The notes below the pieces were generated by a model. The model did no database searches, was not told the DNA's origin, and saw only the letters and a list, made by a program, of their open reading frames with translations. DNA of 10,918 bases, from positions 1 to 10,918 of the forward strand of contig JAYTDA010000324.1 of assembly GCA_043736155.1 (NCBI GenBank), written 5' to 3'. The stretch comes from JANNRR01 sp043736155 (lineage in GTDB: Bacteria > Pseudomonadota > Alphaproteobacteria > Rhodobacterales > Rhodobacteraceae). Made by a program: the position numbers and the translations under genes. This document shows, piece after piece, positions 5,403-10,918 of this stretch (the first letter of the stretch is position 1; every line of letters starts with the position of its first letter).

Positions 5403-5780
5403 TGCGCCAGCAGACGGGCCGCTGATTTCCGCTTCTACCATATCGTGTGGCTTGCCACCGTCTTGCCCGGATCATTCACAAAATCGTGTGGTTTCCAGGC
5501 CGACGCGGATATGGCTGCGGCCCCGATCCATTCCAATGCACCGCGTTTTGTCCTGCAACACTGGGAATTCACCTGACCCTGCGCCTTATTGTCCGCTGGA
5601 CGCCCCGCTTTTTGATAGCTAAACAGCCGCAAAGGGCGGGTTTCGGGGAACCGGGGCCGGTGCCAATCTGGCCGCGAAGCGGCTGGTGCCAATCTGGCCG
5701 CGAAGCGGCTGGTGACGATTTGGCCGCGAAGCGGCTGGTGACGATTTGGCCGGGTCCGGCCCAGGATGGGAGTTTACCTG
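5403..5780. other. Non-coding leader region upstream of petABC
   Basis: These 378 bases carry no supportable gene. They contain a direct repeat ATCGTGTGG (5442-5450 and 5483-5491) spaced 41 bases apart, and an AT-richer stretch near 5600-5625. A weak candidate promoter there has TTGTCC at 5589 but no good -10 box. The 26-base repeat array is at 5659-5752, and the petA ribosome binding site GGGAG is at 5768-5772. The promoter of the bc1 operon must lie here or upstream, but I cannot place it with confidence. No intrinsic terminator for the GST gene was seen. Confidence 0.6.
5659..5752. repeat. 26-base tandem repeat, about 3.6 copies, each with a hairpin
   Basis: Copies lie at 5659-5684, 5685-5710 and 5711-5736, with a partial copy at 5737-5752. 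Each full copy ends in the perfect stem GCCGC-GAA-GCGGC, extendable by wobble pairs. Copies 1 and 2 are identical (GGTGCCAATCTGG start). Copy 3 and the partial copy share a second variant (GGTGACGATTTGG), so the array grew by at least two duplication steps. It ends 28 bases before petA, so it lies in the petA leader if transcription starts upstream. There are no unique spacers, so it is not a CRISPR array. Confidence 0.92.
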
Positions 5781-6341
5781 ATGTCTCATGCAGATGGCCT
5801 TGACGGCAGCCGCAGGGATTTTCTGTATTATGCCACTGCCGGGGCTGGCGTGGTTGCCACCGGTGCCGCAGTCTGGCCGCTGGCCAATCAGATGAACCCG
5901 ACTGCCGATGTGCAGGCGCTGGCCTCGATCATGGTGGATGTGTCCGGCGTCGAAGCCGGTACCCAGCTGACGGTGAAATGGCGCGGCAAACCGGTGTTCA
6001 TCCGCCGCCGCACTCCCGCAGATATCACCGCAGCCCGCGACGTGCCGCTGGCTGATCTGCCGGATCAGGGCGCCGAAAATGCCAATCTGCCGGAGGAATC
6101 CACGGCGGATGACCAGAACCGCTCGCTCGACGCGGCGGGCGAATGGCTGGTGATGATGGGGGTCTGCACCCACCTTGGCTGTGTGCCACTGGGCAATGCC
6201 GGTGAGTTTGGCGGCTGGTTCTGCCCCTGCCACGGCTCGCATTACGATACATCCGGCCGCATCCGCAAAGGGCCCGCGCCGCGCAACCTGCCGGTTCCTG
6301 TCGCCGTGTTCGACAGCGCAACCGTGATCAAACTCGGCTAA
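5781..6341 (+). CDS. petA: Ubiquinol-cytochrome c reductase Rieske iron-sulfur subunit
   Basis: PetA is the [2Fe-2S] subunit of the cytochrome bc1 complex; it takes an electron from ubiquinol at the Qo site and passes it to cytochrome c1. The 186 residues begin with a Tat-type signal anchor: SRRDF (10-14) followed by a hydrophobic helix (about 15-38) that stays in the membrane. The cluster motifs are CTHLGC (129-134) and CPCHGSHYD (148-156). C129, H131, C148 and H151 bind the cluster, and C134 with C150 forms the disulfide. The hinge region after NQMNPTADVQALA is also typical. I chose ATG 5781 because MSHADGLDGSRRDF matches Rhodobacter PetA N-termini and GGGAG lies eight bases upstream; ATG 5766 would put that site inside the gene. 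First gene of petABC. Confidence 0.97.
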   Translation: MSHADGLDGSRRDFLYYATAGAGVVATGAAVWPLANQMNPTADVQALASIMVDVSGVEAGTQLTVKWRGKPVFIRRRTPADITAARDVPLADLPDQGAENANLPEESTADDQNRSLDAAGEWLVMMGVCTHLGCVPLGNAGEFGGWFCPCHGSHYDTSGRIRKGPAPRNLPVPVAVFDSATVIKLG

Positions 6342-6352
6342 GGAAAAGAAAA

Positions 6353-7675
6353 ATGGCTGGTATTCCTCATGACCATTACGAACCCAGGTCGAACGGCGCC
6401 AAGTGGCTGTACAGCCGGTTGCCGATTGTCAGCCTGATCTATGACACCCTGTTCATCCCGACGCCAAAGAACCTGAACTGGATGTGGATCTGGGGCATCG
6501 TGCTGGCGTTCTGCCTGGGGTTGCAGATTGTCACCGGCGTGGTGCTGGCGATGCATTACACCCCGCAGGTCGATCTGGCCTTTGCCTCGGTTGAACATAT
6601 CATGCGCAATGTGAACGGCGGCTACATGCTGCGCTATCTGCATGCCAACGGCGCCTCGCTGTTCTTCTTTGCCGTCTATCTGCACATTTTCCGGGGCCTG
6701 TATTACGGCAGCTACAAGGCGCCGCGCGAAGTGACCTGGATCATCGGGATGCTGATCTATCTCTTGATGATGGCGACCGGTTTCATGGGCTACGTGCTGC
6801 CCTGGGGTCAGATGTCATTCTGGGGCGCCACGGTGATCACCGGCCTGTTTGGTGCCATTCCCGGCATTGGCGAGCCGATCCAGACCTGGCTGCTCGGCGG
6901 TTTTTCCGTCGATAACGCCACGCTGAACCGGTTTTTCAGCCTGCATTACCTGCTGCCATTCGTGATTGCCGGTCTGGTCATCGTGCATATCTGGGCGTTC
7001 CACACCACCGGCAACAACAACCCGACCGGGGTCGAGGTGCGGCGCAGCTCCAAGCAGGAGGCGGCGCGCGATACCGTGCCGTTCTGGCCCTATTACGTCA
7101 TCAAGGACCTGTTTGCCCTGGTGGTCATTCTGGTGGTGTTCTTTGCGGTTGTCGGCTTCATGCCGAATTATCTGGGGGATCCCGAAAACTATGTCATGGC
7201 CAACCCGCTGGTGACACCGGCGCATATCGTGCCGGAATGGTACTTCCTGCCGTTCTACGCCATTCTGCGCGCCTTTACCGCCGATGTCTGGGTGGTGCAG
7301 ATCGTCAGTTTCGTGTCATTCGGCATCATTGACGCCAAGTTCTTCGGGGTTCTGGCGATGTTTGGTGCAATTGCCGTGATGGCGCTGGTTCCCTGGCTGG
7401 ACACCTCGTCGGTGCGGTCGGGCCGCTATCGCCCGATGTTCAAATGGTGGTTTGCGCTGCTGTGCCTTGATTTCATCGTGCTGATGTGGGCTGGCAGCCA
7501 AAGCCCGGATGCGCTGGGTGGCTGGGTTCCGGCGATATCGCTGCTGGCATCGGCTTACTGGTTTGCCTATTTCCTGATCATCCTGCCGCTGTTGGGTGTG
7601 CTGGAAAAACCGCTGCCGCAACCGGCAACCATCGAAGATGACTTCAATGCCCACTACGGCGCCCCGGCTGAGTGA
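6353..7675 (+). CDS. petB: Cytochrome b subunit of the bc1 complex
   Basis: This 440-residue membrane protein holds both b haems and the Qo and Qi quinone sites. Haem ligands H97 and H111 (helix B) and H198 and H212 (helix D) fall at the same numbers as in Rhodobacter capsulatus. The Qo motif PEWY is at 294-297, followed by FLPFYAILRAFTADVWVV. Eight hydrophobic helices can be followed, and the C-terminal IEDDFNAHYG is typical of the group. The b subunit is full length, not split into b6 and subunit IV. The start has AAGGA overlapping the petA stop, eight bases upstream; the gap to petA is only 11 bases. All catalytic residues I can check are present. Confidence 0.98.
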   Translation: MAGIPHDHYEPRSNGAKWLYSRLPIVSLIYDTLFIPTPKNLNWMWIWGIVLAFCLGLQIVTGVVLAMHYTPQVDLAFASVEHIMRNVNGGYMLRYLHANGASLFFFAVYLHIFRGLYYGSYKAPREVTWIIGMLIYLLMMATGFMGYVLPWGQMSFWGATVITGLFGAIPGIGEPIQTWLLGGFSVDNATLNRFFSLHYLLPFVIAGLVIVHIWAFHTTGNNNPTGVEVRRSSKQEAARDTVPFWPYYVIKDLFALVVILVVFFAVVGFMPNYLGDPENYVMANPLVTPAHIVPEWYFLPFYAILRAFTADVWVVQIVSFVSFGIIDAKFFGVLAMFGAIAVMALVPWLDTSSVRSGRYRPMFKWWFALLCLDFIVLMWAGSQSPDALGGWVPAISLLASAYWFAYFLIILPLLGVLEKPLPQPATIEDDFNAHYGAPAE

Positions 7676-7691
7676 GAGAAAGGATAAGACA

Positions 7692-8507
7692 ATGATGCGT
7701 AACCTTGCTCTTGCTACTGTTGCAGCGCTGGGCCTGTTGGTGGGTGGCGTCGCAGCCCAAGAAGGCGGCCATGCCCCGGAAATCGAGGATTTCGCCTTCA
7801 GCTACGAAGGTCCGTTCGGCAGGTTCGACCGCGACCAGCTGCAACGCGGGTTGCAGGTCTATACCGAGGTTTGTGCCGCCTGCCACGGGCTGAACCTGGT
7901 GGCGATCCGAACCTTGGGGGACGAAGGCGGCCCGGAACTGTCGACCGAAAAGGAAAACAATCAGGTCAGCGCCTATGCGGCATTGCTGGAAGTGACCGAT
8001 GCCGAAACCGGTGAAGCCCGCCCGGCGGTGCCGTCGGATCATTTCCCTGGTTCGCAACTTGAAGGTGCCCCCGATCTCAGCGTGATGGCCAAGGCGCGCA
8101 AGGGCTTTTCCGGCCCCTATGGTCTGGGCATCAACCAGATGTTTCGCGGCATCGGTGGCCCGGAATATATCGCCTCGCTGCTGACCGGCTATACCGGTGA
8201 AACCAAGGAAGAGGCTGGTGAGACCTTTTATGAAAACAAGGCGTTCTCCACCGGCTGGATCAAGATGCCGCCGCCGATGGAAGATGGTCAGGTCGCCTAT
8301 GCCGGCGGGGCAGCCAATGACCTGCGCAGCATGTCAGAGGATGTCTCGGTCTTTCTGATGTGGAGCGCTGAACCCAAGATGATGGCGCGCAAGGAGGCCG
8401 GGTTGATCGCCGTGCTGTTCCTGTCGGTCTTTGCCGTGCTGCTCTATCTGACCAACAAGCGCCTGTGGGCCAGGATCAAGGGCCGCAAACAGCACCCGGC
8501 GGAATAA
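7692..8507 (+). CDS. petC: Cytochrome c1 subunit of the bc1 complex
   Basis: PetC accepts the electron from the Rieske protein and hands it to cytochrome c. The 271 residues start with a Sec signal peptide (about 1-22, cleavage near GGVAAQ). The haem c site CAACH is at 61-65, and the sixth ligand is Met192 in WIKMPPP. A C-terminal membrane anchor (about 241-258) ends in YLTNKRLW. The only cysteines are the two haem-binding ones, so the loop disulfide known in R. capsulatus cytochrome c1 is absent. Instead Ile190, two residues before the axial Met, is the beta-branched residue that can replace it. AGGA lies seven bases before the ATG at 7692; a second ATG follows at 7695. The gene lies 16 bases after petB, followed by a terminator. 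Confidence 0.97.
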   Translation: MMRNLALATVAALGLLVGGVAAQEGGHAPEIEDFAFSYEGPFGRFDRDQLQRGLQVYTEVCAACHGLNLVAIRTLGDEGGPELSTEKENNQVSAYAALLEVTDAETGEARPAVPSDHFPGSQLEGAPDLSVMAKARKGFSGPYGLGINQMFRGIGGPEYIASLLTGYTGETKEEAGETFYENKAFSTGWIKMPPPMEDGQVAYAGGAANDLRSMSEDVSVFLMWSAEPKMMARKEAGLIAVLFLSVFAVLLYLTNKRLWARIKGRKQHPAE

Positions 8508-8528
8508 CCGCTGACCGGAGCAATCCCG

Positions 8529-8558
8529 AAAACGCGCCCTTTCAAACCGGCGCGTTTT
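8529..8558. terminator. Bidirectional intrinsic terminator of petABC
   Basis: AAAACGCGCC (8529-8538) pairs perfectly with GGCGCGTTTT (8549-8558) around a 10-base loop. On the plus strand the stem ends in TTTTT (8555-8559), 22 bases after the petC stop. On the minus strand the complementary AAAA gives a T run too, so the same hairpin can stop transcription arriving from thiQ. Confidence 0.88.
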
Positions 8559-8603
8559 TGGTTTGGCGTCTGGCAACCCGCCCCCGTTGCCGCCCCCGGC
8601 TTG

Positions 8604-8626
8604 TCTTTTGCACAAATACTCATCTT
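8604..8626 (-). other. GAGTATTTG-type intergenic motif downstream of thiQ
   Basis: The minus strand reads GATGAGTATTTGTGCAAAAG a few dozen bases after the thiQ stop. I recall GAGTATTTG followed by an A/G-rich tail as a frequent intergenic sequence in Rhodobacterales, often near gene ends. Its function is unknown to me, and the recall is unverified. Confidence 0.3.
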
Positions 8627-8664
8627 CGTTGCCCTGCGTCCCACTGGCAGGCGGATACGCCCGG

Positions 8665-9357
8665 TCACCCCAGATAGCGGCGCAGCGCCGGTGGCGGGTT
8701 GGCCAGCAGCAGCGCGGTGGCAAATGGGCCGGTCACAGCGCCATCCGCTACCACCAGGGTTTCCGGGGTCAGCGTTGTGGCGTCGTCCGGGTGGTGCGTC
8801 ACCATCAGCAGCGTCGCCCCGGTTTCGGTGCAGATCTCGGCCACCAGCGCCAGCATCTCTGCCGTCAACGCCGGGCCAAGGGCGGCAAACGGCTCATCCA
8901 GCAGCAGCAGCGGCCGGGCGCGGATCAGCGCCCGCGCCAGCGCCACCCGGCTTTGCTGGCCACCAGACAAGGCGCCGGGTTTGCGGCTGGCCATCGCGGT
9001 CAACCCAACCCGGTCCAACACCCCGTCAACCCGGTGCCACTCCGCCGCTGCCAGTCGCAGATCGGGCCGCAGGCCAAGGCCGATATTCTGCGCCACGCTC
9101 AGATGGGCAAACAGGTTGCTGTCCTGAAACAGGATGGTCAGCGGCCGCGCCCCCGGTGGCAAGGGGCCAAGGTCCTGCCCCTGCCAGCGGATCGCCCCGG
9201 CTGCCAGCGGCTGAAACCCGGCAATCGCTGCCAGCAGGGTGGATTTCCCCGCCCCCGATGGCCCGATCACCGCCACCCGCGCCCCGGTCGCCAACGTCAG
9301 ATCGGCGGTCAGCCGGAAACTGCCGCTGCAGAGCGCCACCTGGTCAATCTGCAGCAT
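8665..9357 (-). CDS. thiQ: Thiamine/TPP ABC transporter ATP-binding protein ThiQ
   Basis: ThiQ hydrolyses ATP to drive thiamine and thiamine diphosphate import through ThiP. The 230 residues carry the complete ATPase set: Walker A GPSGAGKS (32-39), a Q-loop in LTILFQDSNLFAHLSVAQNI with Gln78, signature LSGGQQSR (130-137), Walker B LLLLDEPF (150-157) and the switch His in VTHH. FQxxNLFxHLxVAQNIGLGL is specific for ThiQ as I recall E. coli. The D-loop reads AALGPAL where ALDPAL is usual, so Gly161 replaces the conserved Asp. I start at ATG 9357; a GTG immediately before it (9358-9360) would add one residue. The start lies inside the end of thiP (14-base overlap), implying coupled translation. 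Confidence 0.94.
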   Translation of the reverse strand: MLQIDQVALCSGSFRLTADLTLATGARVAVIGPSGAGKSTLLAAIAGFQPLAAGAIRWQGQDLGPLPPGARPLTILFQDSNLFAHLSVAQNIGLGLRPDLRLAAAEWHRVDGVLDRVGLTAMASRKPGALSGGQQSRVALARALIRARPLLLLDEPFAALGPALTAEMLALVAEICTETGATLLMVTHHPDDATTLTPETLVVADGAVTGPFATALLLANPPPALRRYLG

Positions 9358-10891
9358 CACCGCGCCCCCAAAGATCGCACAACCAGAACAGTGCGAAACT
9401 CGAGCCCGCCAGCAGCACCGCAGCCCCCATTGCCTGATCCATCCGGTAGGCCCCCATCAGGGTGCTGATCTGCATCGGCAAGGTGGCGCGCGCCGGGTCG
9501 GAAAACAGCGCAATCACCCCCAGATCGCCCATCGACAGCGCCGCCGCCAGCCCGGCGGCAAAGCCAAGGGGCCGCCGCAGGCGTGGCAGCACCAGCCAGC
9601 GCAGCCGCGCGGGTCCCGCCATCCCCAGCGAACAGGCCAGCCGTCCATAGTCGCTTTCGATCCGCCGCAGCGCCGGGATCAGGCTGCGCAGCACCAAAGG
9701 CAACGCCATCACCGCATTGACCACAGCCGTCACCGGCAAGGCCAGCGCCGCCGGATCACCCAACGGGATCAGCATCACGAACAGTCCCGCCCCCATCACC
9801 ACCGGCGATGCCGCCAGCGCCATCATGCCCGCCAGTTCGGCAAAGCCCGACCGCAGCGCCGCCTGCGCCAGCACCAACCCCATCCCCAGCGCCAGCAGCG
9901 CCGACACCACCGCCACCGCCAGAGACCGACCCGCCGCCTGCCAGACACCGGCTGGCAACCCGGCAATTTCCGGTGCCCCGCGCGCCACCACCATCATCAT
10001 CGGCACCAGCAGGAACAGCGCCGCCGCCGCCAGCACCAACGCATCGCCAAGGGGGGGCGGTTGCAGCCCGTGTACCGACAGGTCCCGGTCGATGCCGCGC
10101 CCGTCAGCGACGGCCACCGGAATGCGGATCATGCAGAGCGTCACCGCCCCACACAGCGCCAGTTGCGCCAGCGCCAGCATCGCCACCCGGGGCAAGTCAA
10201 ACTCCAGCCGGAACGCCTGATAGATCGCCAGTTCCAGCGTGCTGGCACCCGGCCCGCCCCCCAGTGTCAGCACCACCGCAAACGAGGTCAGGCACAGCAG
10301 AAACACCACCAGCAACGCCCCCGGCAGCACATCGCGCAACATTGGCCGCTCGATGTGCCGCGCCTGATCGCGACTGGAAAAGCCAAGCGACGCCGCCAGC
10401 CGGAACCGCTCTGCCGGGATGCGTTGCCAGCCTTGCAGGATCAGCCGTGTCGCCAGCGGCAGGTTGAAAAACACATGCGCCAACACCACGCCCTGCAGGC
10501 CATAGATCCCGATCGCCGGCAGACCAAGCGCCGACAGAGTCTGATTGACCAACCCGCTGCGGCCAAACACCGCCAAGAGCCCCAGCACCGCCACCACCAC
10601 CGGCAACAGGAACGGTGCCCCGAGCAGCGCAATCAGCACCCCCCGCCCGGAAAACCGCCGCCGCGCCAGTGCACGCGCCACCGGCACCGCCAGTGCCACC
10701 GAAATCAGCGCCGACAGCGCCGCCTGCAGCAGGGTAAAGCGCAGCGCCGCCAGATCAGCCGCCAGCGGCCATGCCAAAGACCCGGCGCGCAGCAGCAGCG
10801 CCAGAACCGTCCCCGGCACCAGCAACGCCAGAAGTGTGAGGGTGGCGACAGCGGGCAGACGTCCGGGTGACACCCACCCACCCCGTTGCAC
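9344..10891 (-). CDS. thiP: Thiamine/TPP ABC transporter permease ThiP
   Basis: ThiP is the inner-membrane channel of the thiamine importer, with two permease domains fused in one chain; 515 residues is close to the usual 520-540. Each half has its EAA-type loop that docks ThiQ: the first at about 159-190 (IPAERFRLAASLGF to PG), the second at RRIESDYGRLACSLGMAG. LAVFGRSGLVN (106-116), FNLPLATRLILQGW (142-155) and TLGGGPGASTLELAIYQAF are ThiP hallmarks. About twelve hydrophobic helices can be seen. The frame opens with GTG at 10891, followed by a second possible GTG at codon 7; neither has a convincing ribosome binding site, so the exact start is uncertain. thiB is expected upstream, beyond the window edge. 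Confidence 0.94.
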   Translation of the reverse strand: MQRGGWVSPGRLPAVATLTLLALLVPGTVLALLLRAGSLAWPLAADLAALRFTLLQAALSALISVALAVPVARALARRRFSGRGVLIALLGAPFLLPVVVAVLGLLAVFGRSGLVNQTLSALGLPAIGIYGLQGVVLAHVFFNLPLATRLILQGWQRIPAERFRLAASLGFSSRDQARHIERPMLRDVLPGALLVVFLLCLTSFAVVLTLGGGPGASTLELAIYQAFRLEFDLPRVAMLALAQLALCGAVTLCMIRIPVAVADGRGIDRDLSVHGLQPPPLGDALVLAAAALFLLVPMMMVVARGAPEIAGLPAGVWQAAGRSLAVAVVSALLALGMGLVLAQAALRSGFAELAGMMALAASPVVMGAGLFVMLIPLGDPAALALPVTAVVNAVMALPLVLRSLIPALRRIESDYGRLACSLGMAGPARLRWLVLPRLRRPLGFAAGLAAALSMGDLGVIALFSDPARATLPMQISTLMGAYRMDQAMGAAVLLAGSSFALFWLCDLWGRGDAAD

Positions 10892-10894
10892 GCC

Positions 10895-10915
10895 GCCCCG
10901 GGCCTGACCCGGGGC
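10895..10915. repeat. GC-rich palindrome at the right window edge
   Basis: GCCCCGGG (10895-10902) pairs perfectly with CCCGGGGC (10908-10915) around CCTGA. The form CCCGGGTCAGGCCCGGG (minus strand) is one I recall as a dispersed palindromic repeat in alphaproteobacterial genomes. It lies immediately upstream of the thiP start codon, probably in the thiB-thiP gap, where it could attenuate or stabilise the transcript. It may continue past the window. Confidence 0.5.
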
Positions 10916-10918
10916 CCC

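Noticed and set aside
5589..5618. Promoter of petABC (TTGTCC with TGATAG)
   Set aside because: The -35 is moderate and the -10 matches consensus at only two of six positions, so I did not list it as a feature.
5659..5752. CRISPR array
   Set aside because: The repeats are directly adjacent with no unique spacers and no cas genes are nearby; this is a simple tandem repeat.
5766..5780. Upstream ATG for petA
   Set aside because: Using it would place the good GGGAG ribosome binding site inside the gene, and the added residues do not match known PetA N-termini.
9239..10870. Open frame of 543 codons on the plus strand opposite thiP and thiQ
   Set aside because: The product is dominated by His, Arg, Gln and Pro with no domain. 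It is the antisense shadow of GC-rich thiP/thiQ, which carry clear family motifs on the minus strand.
10892..10918. TPP riboswitch upstream of thiP
   Set aside because: Only a palindrome is visible, with no thi-box sequence; a riboswitch, if present, would be expected before thiB outside the window.

Overview
The window looks like a chromosomal segment of an alphaproteobacterium of the order Rhodobacterales. The pointers are a very close match of the cytochrome bc1 operon to the Rhodobacter type (haem ligands of cytochrome b at exactly residues 97, 111, 198 and 212, PEWY at 294-297), high GC content, a small conserved protein I associate with this order, and intergenic repeats of types I recall from alphaproteobacteria. 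I cannot name a genus. The assignments come from reading motifs by eye; no database search was run.

Layout from left to right. A tRNA-Lys(UUU) gene on the minus strand is cut by the window edge at its 3' end and has a good sigma-70-like promoter. Divergent to it is a tightly packed plus-strand block: dapF (lysine and peptidoglycan precursor synthesis), mtaB (tRNA ms2t6A37 methylthiotransferase, overlapping dapF by ATGA) and a PaiB-type FMN-binding protein 3 bases further on. A 94-residue membrane-anchored small protein follows. Directly at its stop codon begins a non-coding, hairpin-rich stretch of about 440 bases (3325-3766), bounded by perfect 12-13-base inverted repeats and flanked by TGA on both sides. 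It looks like a small non-autonomous mobile element or a structured RNA.

Next comes an alphaproteobacterial-type palindromic repeat that carries a strong promoter (TTGGCA, 17 bases, AATAAT). It drives a translationally coupled pair: a class I SAM-dependent methyltransferase of unknown substrate and a YibF-type glutathione S-transferase. After 378 non-coding bases, which contain 3.6 copies of a 26-base hairpin-forming tandem repeat, comes petABC: Rieske protein, cytochrome b and cytochrome c1. These are the three core subunits of the respiratory cytochrome bc1 complex. The operon ends in a clear bidirectional intrinsic terminator.

Convergent on the minus strand are thiP and thiQ, the permease and ATPase of the thiamine/TPP ABC importer. 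The substrate-binding protein thiB is expected just beyond the right edge. A GC-rich palindrome lies at that edge.

Most of the window is ordinary housekeeping content. The points that deserve attention are: a Ser at the second catalytic Cys position of DapF; the 3325-3766 element; the promoter built into the alphaproteobacterial repeat; the 26-base repeat array in front of petABC; and a cytochrome c1 without the stabilising disulfide but with the compensating beta-branched residue. I did not find a clearly new multi-gene system.
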